Assembly (NCBI GenBank): GCA_029204225.1
Contig: CM055109.1
Location: 42,813,862 to 42,877,861 of the forward strand
Reading direction: 5' to 3'
Origin: Diphasiastrum complanatum
Lineage: Eukaryota; Streptophyta; Lycopodiopsida; Lycopodiales; Lycopodiaceae
DNA length: 64,000 nucleotides
The notes under the pieces are model-generated. The model had not been told where the DNA came from and did not search any database. It saw only the letters and a list, made by a program, of their open reading frames with translations. A program made the position numbers and the translations under genes. Positions 1-11,228 of this stretch are shown piece after piece. Each line of letters starts with the position of its first letter. Positions within the stretch are counted from its first letter, which is position 1.

Positions 1-1
1 G

Positions 2-250
2 GTGTTTCAAACAAACGCGAAGAGATAGTTCGTATGCGGATCAAACTGGTGCGACCCTCTGGCTTTCCACGAGGTCAATGGTTACATTTGGGCTAATTCA
101 AAGAGGTACTTCAAGCTAAGTGAGAGGTGCATTGCGGAGTACTCAATCTTTGCCTACCTTAAAGAGCCAAGATGGAAAAGTATCAAGATCAAGCTGAGGC
201 AAGGAGAGAAATCAAGATGTAGAAGCAATAAGGCACGAAGTGGACCATAA
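2..250 (+). pseudogene. Possible 3' end of a Ty3/gypsy polyprotein
   Basis: The window opens inside this stretch. One frame ends at TAA 248-250 and contains EVNGYIWANSKRYFK near positions 90-135, which recalls the VNG-x-KRY type ending of gypsy integrases. The first 60 bases are open in a different frame, so a frameshift is likely. No catalytic motif is in view. Support comes mainly from context: about 440 bases further on there is a purine tract followed by an LTR-like start. The identification is weak, and the stretch could be unrelated sequence. Confidence 0.28.
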
Positions 251-690
251 AGTGGGCAATCAAACGATAAATCCTTTGGCTCAGGGAGCCTTGATACCTG
301 TGCGGAACTGATCAAATCTGGAGCTCAGGGAGCTCAACACAAAGTGCATCAAGGACAAATCAAGAGCTCAAAGGAGTTCCAAAGTCGAAAGTTAGAAGCG
401 ACATGGGCGAACATTTCAAAGAAAGGCCTCTGTCACCAGTTAATAAGGTTCTTGGGTTTTACGAAAGCGATATCAAATCTACGCTTTTCCTAGACAAAGA
501 GATATTTTTAAGTTATGTAATTTTTCAGTACAAAGAGCTGAGCCTCCGACTTGTGGTGTGCCAGCTTCAATGCTAATAAAAAGTGGCCAGTAAATTGAGT
601 ACTGTGCCAAGTAGCTTAAATGTATAGTTATTTTAATTGGGAGACATCTTTACTTTAATCTGACATCTGATGAGGACATCAGATTTTATA
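251..690. other. Spacer between gypsy-like frame and LTR
   Basis: No convincing coding frame is seen. The position between the possible integrase end and the purine tract fits a 3' untranslated or spacer region of a gypsy element. Short direct repeats (gagctcaggg, twice near 320-335) are present. Confidence 0.3.
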
Positions 691-703
691 AAGGTGGGGT
701 GGA
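691..703 (+). promoter_or_regulatory. Polypurine tract of a gypsy-like element
   Basis: The run aaggtggggtgga directly precedes TGTTGTAAAGC. A purine run ending at a TG dinucleotide is the usual plus-strand primer site next to a 3' LTR. Confidence 0.5.
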
Positions 704-1340
704 TGTTGTAAAGCTATCTTCATAAGCTTTACTTTCGGCGCCACTGGCGCCAGCATTGTCTCCGGCGCCAGCAGTGCCCCTACTGCTCCCGGCGCCAATG
801 GTGCGGGCGCCACTCCCAGCGCCACTGTGACCAAAATCCAGCCGGCGCCAAGTTCCTATGGCTGAAAATCTTTGATCGGTTCTAGCAAAGTCCAGAGAGC
901 TCAGATCGATGTGCAATCACCTCACACGATCTAGGCATAATTAAAGGAAACCTGGGGATCAATAAAATCTAGAGAGAGAAAATGACTTTCTAGAAAGAGA
1001 AAATTTTAGAGAGAGAAAAATGTGCTTTACCAGCTTGGGTAGAGTGCTTGGTATGAGGGGGGGTGCCGAATCCCACCAATACTATAGGGGAGTGCGGGTT
1101 GCGACTCAGGGTGAGCTCCAACCAAGTCTCAGCCTCCCTTGTTGGAATGTTGTCATGGCTCTCGCCTTGGCATGCTAGCACCCCGGAGACTAGGGTCGGT
1201 CACACACTTGAAATGTAACCTTCTCAGATTTATCAATAAAGTGAGATTTTTGTCAAACTGACTCTGATTACCTTCTGGGTTTCAATGTTCGGTAAAAGCG
1301 CCAGTTGTAAGGCCGCTTTCAAAATTTTCAAGTTGGCACA
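704..1340 (+). repeat. LTR (637 bp), probably gypsy, family N
   Basis: It begins TGTTG after a polypurine tract and can be closed at ...TTGGCACA (1340), giving TG...CA ends. It contains a GC-rich GGCGCC cluster and an AATAAA-like polyadenylation stretch (aataaag near 1233). No second copy of this LTR is in the window, so the right boundary is an estimate and no target duplication could be checked. Confidence 0.45.
737..849. repeat. Cluster of six GGCGCC palindromes
   Basis: GGCGCC occurs at 737, 746, 764, 791, 806 and 844, with a related AGCGCC at 819. All are followed by A, mostly as GGCGCCA(C/G). This is a degenerate short tandem array inside the LTR and is much richer in GC and CpG than the rest of the window. 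Confidence 0.7.
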
Positions 1341-1944
1341 TAGTTGAGGGTCGTATCCCAGGACGCCAGCAGTATGTCGTCGGGACCATTCGGTCCGTGG
1401 CGCCAGCGGTATGTTGTCGTGACCATTTGGTCCAGGAACTGGTTGTCTCCATATCTGTTGCGGCTTGTGGTTTTGAGTGTTCCTTGCATGAACGTGAATG
1501 GGTTAAGCTCTTGGGGAACGAGCTCTAACCTGTCGGCTAAGTTGGATGGCTTGCTTGGGTGGAAGTTACCTGTTTATGGCTGTCCAGTCTGGCGTGGCGC
1601 TAGGTTGGCTTCCAGCACTCGTGACGAAGCTTTCAGTTGGTTAAGTTTGATGTAAGTCAGACCGCTTGCTTGGAATGGATGTTACTCGTTTGTAACGAAG
1701 CTTCGAGTTGGTTAAGTTTGATGTATGTTGGGCGGCTTACTTGGAGGGAAGTCACCCACATCGGGACCCCCGATCTAGCATGGCGCCAGGTTGGATCTCA
1801 ATGTTGATTTTCGGAACTTCAAGTTGGTTAAGTCTGATCATTGTTGGCGAGTTGGCTGCTTGTATGTCAAGTGGGTTTGGATGGCAAGAGTTGAAGGCTG
1901 GGAAGCTAAGTTGTGGTTCCCGGCTCCCTTTGGGATGCCTGTGC
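1341..1944. repeat. GC-richer degenerate tandem repeats
   Basis: Two 36-bp copies sharing GCCAGC.GTATGT.GTCG and GACCATT.GGTCC lie at 1361-1396 and 1398-1433. Three copies of GTTGGTTAAGTYTGATSWW lie at about 1636, 1707 and 1823, each after a GAAGCTT- or GAACTTC-like word. Open frames here overlap these repeats and match no family that I recognise. The origin is unclear; it may be gypsy leader or satellite-like sequence. Confidence 0.5.
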
Positions 1945-2437
1945 TACATGGAAGGTAGTGCATCTTGAATAGCAAAGCTTTGTACAAGATTGGAGAACTC
2001 ATCTCCAAGACCATTCAAGATGATTTGAGCAAGTTCATCATCATGAATACCCTCACTAATGATGGAAAGTTCTTTGTTGAGAGATTTAATTCTCAAGACA
2101 TACTCTTGAGCACTCTCATCACTCCCTCTAATGCTTTGAAGAAATTTATTTATAATCATAAGCACTCTAGAGGTATTTTTGGATTCATAAATCCCTTTGA
2201 GGTAGTTCCATGCCTCCTTGGCCGAGGTACAAGATGCTACTTCCTTTAGAAGTTCATTACTAACATTCATTTTCAAGCAATGTAATGCTAGTCTAGCTCT
2301 CTTTTTGTACCTCACTTGATCTTGACCTCCTTGAGGTTCTTCTTCCTCTCCTATGACAAGATCAAACATATCTTGGAGCACTAGTAGTGACCTCATTCTT
2401 ACTTTCCAAGTTGAATAATTATTAGAATTTAGCGAAC
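1945..2437 (-). pseudogene. Copia gag fragment of truncated element O1
   Basis: Read on the minus strand this is a UBN2-type copia gag: LLVLQDMFDLV near the N-terminus, then KKRARLALHCLKMNVSNELL, KEAWNYLKGIYESKNTSR, LRIKSLNKELS and ILNGLGDEFSNLVQSFAIQD. Similarity stops just after ALPSM at about 1945, where unrelated GC-rich sequence begins. The zinc knuckle and all of pol are therefore lost. The gag is closely related to those of A1, A2, G and J. It would act as the structural particle protein. The leader of the same element continues to the right and is interrupted by A1. Confidence 0.85.
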
Positions 2438-2810
2438 ATAGGCTCCAATTCTAACTAGTAACAAGTACAACAAATGTACTATTCAAAAGCTCTTCCTTCT
2501 TTCTTTCTCAGAATTTAGCTAAAATGCTACTTTCTTGAATCTCACTAGACTCAAAAAGCAAGATCTATAATGATTTTGAACTCAAAAAGATTTGGGAAAG
2601 TGTATTCTACACAATCTATCCACTTAGAATCTTTGATTTGATTTTTGGAAGTGCCAATGCCTTCCTATGATGTTTGGAAGTGCCAATTCCAAGCCTCAAA
2701 CTCTCTCACAAGGATTTGTAGGTTCAATAAAACTCTAACACCATTCAATCATCAAATCTATAGTGGAAACAATGGTTTTTCATAAGCACATCACTAGTTT
2801 CACTCTACAT
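2438..2810 (-). other. O1 leader, gag-proximal part
   Basis: This is untranslated leader of O1 between its gag and the A1 insertion point. It resumes at 9019. The five bases next to A1 are TACAT (2806-2810), against TACAC at 9019-9023 on the other side, a target duplication with one mismatch. Confidence 0.6.
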
Positions 2811-3672
2811 TGATAAATTTTACAGTTTTTAGGACAATAATGATTGTACTTTACAATCATAGAGAGTTATTGGTTGCTTAATCAATGAATCTATCAAGTT
2901 CTACACATTAGATCTTGATCTAGATTCACTACACTTGGATTTAAGCCAGAGCAATGGATCAACACATCATTTTTTAGTGAGAGCGGCCTCACACGTGTGG
3001 AGTATTGTCCACTGTATGGCTTGCACCTGAAACAACAAGTACAATGATACTAGATAGCAATCATACATAAAAATCACAAGACAAATGACTAGAAATCTCA
3101 CAAAAGTGTAGAGTGCAAAAGTCTCATCAATCTTCTTAGCAAAATAATGATCCTTTTATGGATCAAGTACAACCATGAGTCTGGTACAGTCCAGCAGGCC
3201 TTCACACGTGTGAAGAGTGCCACATCAATCAGATCTATCCATTTGATCCATCATTTGTCCTTATCCAGTAGTTGATCTTCTAGAATATGACTAAAAACCA
3301 AAAAGCTAGTCTCCTAGAATATAGGAGTATTCCCTACAAAATAGGATCTAAGGAAAATGGTCAACTCTTATCTTCTAGTACTCTATACACACGTGTGAAC
3401 ATGCACTTGCCATGTGGGAGCATTTACTCATGTACATGCAAGGAAAAGCTAATTTGTAGGTGACTAGTCAACTTGACTAAAAACTAGTCATTTCATGTTC
3501 ACACTAACTAGAATGATACAAAATCAATTTGGATATATACAAACATGAAAAGTACATCCTTGCAGATGTGGGAACAGGCTCCACATGTGTGAAATCATAT
3601 CATCAACATATTCTAATGTTTGATCAATATTTACATGAACCAATGTCAAGTGAGAAGTGACAATTTTCAACA
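2811..3672 (-). repeat. A1 3' LTR
   Basis: On the minus strand it runs from TGTTGAAAATTG (3672) to AAAATTTATCA (2811), with TG...CA ends. It matches 8157-9018 almost throughout. It holds exact CACACGTGTG palindromes at about 2990, 3203 and 3389. Confidence 0.95.
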
Positions 3673-3686
3673 CTCCTCCTCACTTG
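3673..3686 (-). promoter_or_regulatory. A1 polypurine tract
   Basis: The minus strand reads AAGTGAGGAGGAG directly before the LTR start TGTTG. The RNase H stop codon lies in its first bases. Confidence 0.85.
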
Positions 3687-6600
3687 TAACTTGGCAAATC
3701 TAGTGTACATCTATCTACAATTCCAAGAGCATATCTTAACTGAAAAAATGGATCTTTGGACAATGGTTTGGTTAAGATATCAGCTATGCATTCGGATGAT
3801 GGTACATGATGTAGTTGCACTTCCTTGGATTGTACCTTCTCTCTCACAAAGTGGTGAGCTATCTCAATATGCTTTGTTCTAGCATGGAAGATAGGATTTG
3901 AAGCAATTTGTTGAGAAGCTTGATTGTCACAACATATGTAAGGGATCTCCTCGGCCTCTAGCACATGTAGTTCCATCAAGAGTCTTCTTAGCCATAGGAG
4001 CTCTTTGGTTGTTGAAGTCAATGCCTTGTACTCGGCTTCACAAGAAGATAGTGAGATTGTATCTTGCTTTTTGGAAAGCCAAGATATCACTCCTCCACAA
4101 AGAAATGTTGCAAATGCACTAATGGACTTCCTATCCATCTTGTCACCTGCAAAATCTGAATCCAAGTAGGCTCTCAAGTGCAAGTTAGATCCTTCATAAA
4201 GTATGCCAAAAAATCTAGTACTAGAAACATATCTAAGTACTCTCTTGGCACTTTTCCAATGATGAACTAAAGGAGCTTGCATACTTTGACTCAACTTGCT
4301 TACACAAAAAGCTTAAGTCAGGTCTAGTGATGGTTAAATAGATTAGAGAGCCTATAAGCTTCCTAAAGAGGGTGATGTCCTCAAAGGATGCTTCATCACC
4401 TTCAATAGTTGCTTTCACAACATGCTCCATAGGGGTGTCAATTCCCTTACAATCTTTCATACCAAATCTTTCAAGAATGGAAGTAGCATACTTAGATTGA
4501 CTTATGAAAGTACAATTGCTACTTCTAGACACTTCTATCCCAAGTATAAACTTTAGGAAGCCTAGATCTACCATCTTGAACTCACTAGATAAGTCAACTT
4601 TTACTTTGCCTATGCCATCATCATCATTTCCTATCATAATGATGTCATCAACATAAAGAACCAAAATGATGATCTTTCCTTCATCACATTTGAAATATAA
4701 AGAAGTTTCATAAGCACTTAGTACAAAGCCAAGAGAATAGAGAAAATCATGCAACCTAGAGTACCAAGCTCTAGGTGCTTGCTTCAAGCCATAAAGGCTC
4801 TTCCTTAAGTAGCACACCTTTTGCTCCTCATCAACCTTGATGAAGCCCTCAGGTTGCATCATGTAGATTTCCTCTTCTAAGAAGCCATTCAAGAAGGCAA
4901 TTGTCACATCCATTTGGTACAGATCCCATTTGAACAAAGTAGCAACGCAAATGATTAATCTAATAGTTACAAGCTTAGCTACAGGTGCAAATGTTTCTTC
5001 ATAATCCAATCCTTTTATTTGAAGAAATCCCTTAGCAAAAAGCCTAGCTTTGTACTTACTAATAGATCCATCTTGATTGTACTTAATTCTATAAATCCAC
5101 TTACATGCAAGTGGTTTCTTTCCTCTTGGAAGATTTACAAGATTCCAAGTATGATTCTCTTCTAATGCATCATACTCTACTTGCATTGCATCTCTCCAAA
5201 CTTTAGATTTATATGCTTCTTCAAAAGATGATGGTTCTTCAAGCAATGTAGCTAAAAAGGAGTAAGAGGTAGAAGGTGTAGAGTCTTCCTTTTGCTTTTC
5301 CTTGTCGACGTAGGTGAGCCTTGAGGGCTCGGCCTTGCTCCTTGATGATCTTCTTGGTCCCTTTTCACTCGGATCCAAATCTCCATCCTCGGGTTTGTCA
5401 TGATCCTCCTCGGCTTTGTCAAGATCCTCCTCGGATTTGTCAAGATCTTCAATGCACAATGGGTTAGATCCATTTGACAAGCTCTTAGCAAATTGTGACT
5501 CATCAAAAAGTACATCCTTGCTTACCTTTACTTTCTTGAATCTAGGATCATATATCCTATATTTCTTGCTATTTTCTCCATAGCCAACAAAGATTCCTTT
5601 GAAGGAGGTAGCATCTTCTTGCCTTCTAGTCTCCAAAGGAATGTGTACATAACAAGTACATCCAAAGATCTTAAAATCTTTTACATTGGGTTTCTAATCA
5701 AACAAGGCTTGATAAGGTGAGATCCCATCTATAGCACTACTAGGAAGTCTATTACACAAATAATTAGCACATGCTATGGCTTCTCCCCAAAATGAGACGG
5801 GAAATGATGCATCAAGTCTCAAAGACTTTGCACACTCACATAGACTCCTATTTTTCCTCTCGGCCACCCCATTTTGTTGAGGGGTGTAGGAACAAGTGTA
5901 TTGTAACTTAATACCATTGATCTCACAAAAGTCTTTCATTTTATTGGAGGTGTACTCTCCTCCATTATCACATCTCAGTGCTTTGATAAAAGTACTAAGT
6001 TGTTTCTCTACTAGAGACTTGAACTTAATGAAAGCTTCATAAACAAGACTTTTCTCTGATAGTAACTCAATCTATGTAATTCTAGTACAATCATCTATAA
6101 AAGCTACATACATCAAAGCACCTCCATTACTTGCATGTGAAAAACTATGTACATCAGAATGTATGAGATCCAAGGGAGAGAGAGATCTTGATGAAGATCT
6201 CTTGTAAGAAGACTTGTGTGACTTTGCAAGGCCACATGCCTCACACATCTTTCCACACTTCTTGAAAGCTCTTGGTAGGCCGAGAGCTAGTTCCTTGCTT
6301 GCCATTGAATCCATAGATTGAAGATTAGGATGGCCTAATCTCTTATGCCAAAGCTCCACTTGAGTTAGCTCCTCCCTAGCCAAGTTCACACTTTCACTTG
6401 CAACATTAGCATCCAACTTGAAAAGTCTACCTTGCTTAATGCCACTAGCTATGCACTTATCATTTTTCAATATGGAACAAACTCCATTCTTGAAATGTAC
6501 ATCTAGTCCATTGTCCATTAATTGTTCTACACTGAGCAAGTTTCTTGAAATGGTAGGAACATACAAAACATTATCTAGATCTATCCTCTTAGATGTGCCT

Positions 6601-6872
6601 AAGCAAAGAGATATAGATCCTATGCCATCTATCTTGCATGCTTGATCACTAGCAGTGTATATTGACTTCTTAGAGTCATTACAAGATAGAAGAGTAGAAA
6701 AATAATGCTTGTTAAAGGACATGTGGGAACTAGCCCCACTATCTATCCACCATGTGTCTTGACTTGAAGTTGGTGTAGATGCAACCATTAAGGATGTGTT
6801 GAATCCATCCTCTTCTTCTTCCTCTTGAGCAATGTTCCCTTGATCTCCTTTGGCTTGTTGATTCTTCTTCAA
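3680..6872 (-). pseudogene. A1 pol: protease, integrase, RT, RNase H (broken)
   Basis: In order on the minus strand: protease motif WWIDSGASSH (about 6745); GAG-pre-integrase with LWHKRLGHPN and the C-x2-C of MCEACGLAKSHKSS; integrase core with IHSDVHSFSHASNGG and DNGGEYTS; then a TAG at 6072-6074 where relatives have Trp. The integrase C-terminal part (5694-5939) reads TPQQNGVAERKNR and ends at another stop near 5695. RT (4233-5636) has KARLFAKGFLQ, LYQMDVTIAFLNG, YGLKQAPRAWY and LYVDDIIM; the catalytic YVDD is intact. A +1 T in a T-run near 4310 shifts frame before RNase H (3680-4294), which keeps SWLSKKQDTISLSSCEAEY and DNQAS. It cannot make a full polyprotein. Confidence 0.93.
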
Positions 6873-7566
6873 GTAGCATTATGAGGCAAAGTGTCCTTTC
6901 TTTCCACAAAAGAAACACTTTAGTTTTGCCTTGTTCTTCACTTTGGCTTTGGAGGTAGATCCTCCATTCTTCATCTCGGCCTCCTTGCCTTGATTTTTCT
7001 TGAATGGATTCTGCTTCTTCTTGCCTTTAGATGAAAAGTTAGCTTTTTCCTCTCCTCCATTAAGTGACATGCTATCCATTCTTGTCTTGAGGTGTAGAAG
7101 CCTACTCTCCTCGACCACAAGAACATTGTGCAAATTTTCAATGGATGGAAGAGAGTCTTGAATGGAAAATGATTGGACTACGTTGGTGAACTCATCACCT
7201 AGACCATTCAAGATGATTTGTACTAGTTCTTGATCTTGGATCTTCTCTCCTATTGCACTTAACTCTTTGTTAAGAGATTTGATCCTAAGAACATACTCTT
7301 GTCCACTCTCTCCACTTCCTTTCATGCTTTGGAAGATTTGATTTCTTAGCATGAGGATTCTCGAAGTATTGTTGGATTCATAAATGCTTTTTAATTAATC
7401 CCAAGCCTCTTTGGATGAGGTACAAGAAGACACCTCTTTGAAGAGGTCATTGCATGCATTTAATTTATGCAATGTAGAGCTAATCTTGCTCTCTTCTTGT
7501 ATTTGGCTTAATGGAATAATTTGTGGAAGTGAGTCTCTCACTTGATTCCATCCATGGATGACATTT
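6873..7566 (-). pseudogene. A1 gag (internal deletion)
   Basis: The open part (6879-7352) covers the middle and C-terminal gag. It includes MLRNQIFQSMKGSGESGQ and a zinc knuckle CFFCGKKGHFAS cut by a stop where the next Cys codon is expected. Upstream, 7353-7566 still shows the start (MSSMDG-like, ERLTSTNYSI) but about 100 bases present in A2 are missing between NYSI and the AKYKKRA-like segment, and stops follow. The gag would build the cytoplasmic particle and bind RNA through the knuckle. Compared with A2 the damage differs, so these lesions arose after the two copies separated. Confidence 0.85.
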
Positions 7567-8144
7567 TAGAATGAATGCTTTTTAAAATCACAAAGATTCT
7601 TGAACTTTAAAAGATCTATGAAAAGGCCTAAAGCTTACTAGAATGCCTATAGGCTTGTCTCTATCAAACTAGCACACAAGCTTGAATGATACTCAAAGAT
7701 CTTGCCAAAAATTCCTAGCTTTCACTCTCACAAAAAAAATTGCTTTACACTTTTCTTAGAGATTTCACTTCAACTAAGGATCTGAACAAATCTGCCTCTA
7801 AGACCTGATCTTAGACTCTAAAAAGAAATGCTTCAATGATCCAAAACACTATTTGTTCATAGGCATTAGCTAGAATGAATCTAGATCAATACTATGCTTC
7901 AAAAAGCACCAAAAATGAACTAGTATTGTGATTTTGGGACCAACAAACACAAAGTAACTTGAATTGAAAGTTGTTGTACGGTTTCACACGTGTGAAAAGT
8001 ACATACACAGCCTCCAAGTCATTTTGATCCAAATGACTACAAGCTATCACTCTAGAAGAACTCGCCCTCACTAGTATTGGCCAAAAACAAATTTTGCCAA
8101 TGATCTTTACAAGATTTATGATTCAATGATCACTCTCTTACTTA
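7567..8144 (-). other. A1 leader
   Basis: Non-coding leader between primer site and gag. It contains a 14-bp palindrome TTCACACGTGTGAA at 7983-7996, the same word that recurs in the LTRs. Confidence 0.75.
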
Positions 8145-8156
8145 GCTCTGATACCA
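8145..8156 (-). promoter_or_regulatory. A1 primer-binding site
   Basis: The minus strand reads TGGTATCAGAGC immediately after the LTR. This is complementary to the 3' end of plant initiator tRNA-Met and is the standard copia primer site. Confidence 0.9.
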
Positions 8157-9018
8157 CAATAAATTTTACAATTTTTAGGACAATAATGATTGTACTTTAC
8201 AATCATAGAGAGTTATTGGTTGCTTAATCAATGAATCTATCAAGTTCTACACATTAGATCTTGATCTAGATTCACTACACTTGGATTTAAGCAAGAGCAA
8301 TGGATCAACCCATCATTTTTTAGTGAGAGTGGCCTCACACGTGTGGAGTACTGTCCACAGTATGGCCTGCACCTGAAACAACAAGTACAATGATACTAGA
8401 TAGCAATCATACATAAAAATCACAAGACAAATGACTAGAAACCTCACAAAAGTGTAGAGTGCAAAAGTCTCAACAATCTTCTTAGCAAAATGATGATCCT
8501 TTTATGGATCAAGTACATCCATGAGTTTGGTACAGTCCAATAGGTCTTCACACATTTGAAGAGTGCCACATCACTCAGATCTATCCATTTGATTCATCCT
8601 TGATCCTTATCCAATAGTTGACCTTCTAGAATATGTCTAAAATCCAAAAAGCTAGTCTCCTAGAATATAGGAAATTTTCCTACAAAATAGGATCTAGGAA
8701 AAATGGTCAACTCTTATCTTCTAGTACTCTATACACACGTGTGAACATCCACTTGCCATGTGGGAGCATTTACTCATGCACATGCAAGGAAAAGCTAATT
8801 TGTAGGTGACTAGTCAAATTGACTAAAAACTAGTCATTTCATGTTCACACTAACTAGAATGATACAAAACCAATTTGGATATATACAAACATGAAAAGTA
8901 CATCCTTTCACACGTGGGAACAAGCTCCACATGTGTGAAATCAGATCATCAACATATTCTAATGTTTGATCAATATTTACATGAACCAATGTCAAGTGAG
9001 AAGCGACAATTTTCAACA
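8157..9018 (-). repeat. A1 5' LTR
   Basis: It matches 2811-3672 along its 862 bp. The inner end reads TTATTG instead of TTATCA, so the terminal CA is mutated. The outer end is TGTTGAAAATTG. Confidence 0.93.
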
Positions 9019-9262
9019 TACACAACTTGTTTGAAGCTCAAATATTGAAAAAACACAAAGTTTTGGTGAAAGTACAACTCCAACAGCCTCTCACATGTGT
9101 GAGAAGTACTTTTGAACTTTACACACTAATCTAAACCTCAACATCACAAGTAAACTATTAGAAAAGGTCGCCCTCCTTCAAAGTGACTCTAGCACCAATG
9201 CTTTCACCAAAATGAAGATTCTTGGATCATCAATCAAGCTCTTTGACTTGACTCTGATACTA
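9019..9262 (-). other. O1 leader, LTR-proximal part, with degenerate primer site
   Basis: Continuation of the O1 leader after the A1 insertion. The minus strand reads TAGTATCAGAG next to the LTR at 9263, a one-base variant of the tRNA-Met primer site. It contains TCTCACATGTGTGAGA near 9071. Confidence 0.65.
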
Positions 9263-9932
9263 TGTCAAATTTTAGAGTTTATGGACTGAAATTGATCTAC
9301 AAAAGATCACAAAGAGTGATTGGTAGCTTGGGATCTTGATCTATATCGAGACTAGCTTCCAAATCTAGCTTTTACTTGACAATCTTTGTGTTTCCAAGCA
9401 AGAACAATAAAAAAAAGATGATCCACGGATTCACACGTGTGAAGTACAGCTACTGTACGACATGATAACAAAAAAATAGTTTACTTATCATTTACAAAGC
9501 ATTCATCCACAAAGAAAGTGCTTAAGAGAGTCAAAAAACAATGATAGCTTCACAAACCAAGATTTCTCATCATTAGCTCAATAATGGATCCATTCATGGA
9601 TCAAGTACAAATTCACCATAATCTCTCTCTAAGCTGCATCCAGCACATGTAGGACAGCTCATTGTACTTATCCATATCCACTTTGGATAAGATCTATCAA
9701 GTTTGCCACATCATCCATTGGTGGTATGTGTTGACCTTCTAGATTCCTACAATCTAGGACCTAACTCCTATAGTTTAGGAGATGTCATATTAGACTCAAA
9801 TGAAAGCTAATCAAAATAGATCTAAATATTACAAGTGTCATTTCACATGTGTGAACAGGTCCTCACACGTGTGGATCCACATAGATGTCTAATATTAATC
9901 AAAAACCATTTGAAAATTGCTAAATTTTAACA
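9263..9932 (-). repeat. O1 5' LTR
   Basis: A 670-bp LTR, TG...CA on the plus strand (TGTCAAATTTT to TTTTAACA), next to a primer site. Its partner LTR is absent because O1 is truncated at 1945. It carries CACACGTGTG palindromes near 9432 and 9863. Confidence 0.75.
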
Positions 9933-10035
9933 CTAACACTATCCTCTATGGGAATGATACTATTTACTACAAAATCTATATTAACCTTGTTGGTATAGTA
10001 TGACATATACCAATTTTTGGCACCGTTGTCGAGGA
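9933..10035 (+). promoter_or_regulatory. Gypsy element B: LTR end and primer site
   Basis: The stretch TTGGCACCGTTGTCGAGGA (10017-10035) resembles the primer region TTGGCGCCGTTGCCGGGGA of Tat/Athila-type plant gypsy elements. The bases before it (9933-10016) would be the last part of the B 5' LTR, cut by the O1 insertion. No partner LTR is seen. Confidence 0.5.
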
Positions 10036-10087
10036 TAATTTAGGAAAGTTATAAGAAATCTGACACATTCATAACCATCTCTAGTGT

Positions 10088-11228
10088 ATGTCAGATAAGG
10101 AATCCAGATTAGAACGATACTGTAAGTTTAGAGAGGAATTTTTACGAAGATAGAGTGAGAGTACTAGTCGAAGAAATCTAGACAAAATCACTGCCCAGTT
10201 AGTTGAACTCCTAATTAGCTTCGGTATGGAGGGTCTCGCTGTATGTTTCACTTCTATCTCAAAATATTAGTATGCAGCAACACCAGCTGCTGCAGACATG
10301 AAAGCGAAAGCTTCGACTGATGCTCTTGTGCAGAGAATTGACGTTATTGAAGGAAAATTGGTGAAGACAGAAGACCACTCCTGGCCAAGTGACGTGGAGA
10401 AGATATTCAAAGTCACAACGAGAAGCAAAAGCTCCTCAAAACCTGAACAGAAATCTTCGACGAAGCGCAGAAAATCCGCGAAGAAGAAATCTTCTAGCAA
10501 GTCAATGAACAAGTCTACGAATAAAGAAGATCTTAAAGATGACTCCGAATATGAACGCGATGCTGCAAAGTTATTTGCAAAAGATATCTCAGTAGAGGCG
10601 AAAGAAATCATCAACGATGAACTTCACTCAGCCGCTGCAGAGAAGGTGGTCACTTTCGAGGAAGGGGACGAAGAAATCACGAAGATTAAATTGTCTAGTG
10701 CTGTTATTGACAAGCCAATCTCGAAATCGAAGATGAAGGACTATGACATCGTGACTGATATTGGTTCTCTTTGTCCAAACATTATGTTTCAGCAGCTGTT
10801 GACAAATAACACTTATTACAGAAAGCAACTGAAAGGTCTTTCTGCTCCTAAAAAGAAGAAAAAAGTTTCTTTGCCAGATGCCGGTGTTTTGTTTATTGAT
10901 TTAAGTGATCTTGGTGCACCTGAAATTGATATTACCATTGCGGGATGCCTGATTGAAAAAGTGCCAATTGACTCTGGTTCCAGTGTAACCATAATAACAA
11001 AAGACAAAGCTCATGCTTTGGGACTGACTGACATTCAATCGACACAACAAAACATCAAGTTAGCTGATTTGATACGGCAAAAACTTGTTGGAGAACTGAA
11101 GGATGTCACTGTTTACATTCAAGCCAAGCCATTTACAATGAATTTCATAGTTATTAAACCACTTGGTTTGTCATCTTATTCTATGCTGATTGGATGGCCC
11201 TGGGTTTATCAATCAAACGCAAATTCAA
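10088..11228 (+). pseudogene. Gypsy element B: gag-like and aspartic protease region
   Basis: An in-frame reading from ATG 10088 crosses two stops (near 10154 and 10269), then is open from 10298 to 11242. It begins with a charged region (KSSSKPEQKSSTKRRKSAKK, about residues 45-75 of the open part) and ends in a retropepsin-like domain: an extended strand LFIDLSDLGAPEIDITIAGC, the active-site-like DSGSSVTII, and the late LIGWPWVYQ, corresponding to ILLGRPW in relatives. No zinc knuckle is obvious. The product would process the polyprotein. RT should follow, but the frame jumps straight to integrase sequence at about 11225. Confidence 0.75.

Larger units (their letters stand above)
2811..9018 (-). 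mobile_element. Copia retrotransposon A1, complete but defective
   Basis: This is a 6.2-kb element on the minus strand with two 862-bp LTRs, primer site, gag, protease, integrase, RT, RNase H and polypurine tract, in copia order. It is inserted in the leader of O1 (TACAT/TACAC flanks). Gag has an internal deletion; integrase and RT carry stops and frameshifts. It shares two of these lesions with A2. Confidence 0.93.

Noticed and set aside
1344-1968. Plus-strand ORFs in the GC-rich region
   Set aside because: They cross degenerate tandem repeats and resemble no protein.
8145-8156. tRNA gene suggested by the TGGTATCAGAG words
   Set aside because: These are only primer-binding sites complementary to a tRNA end; no cloverleaf is present.
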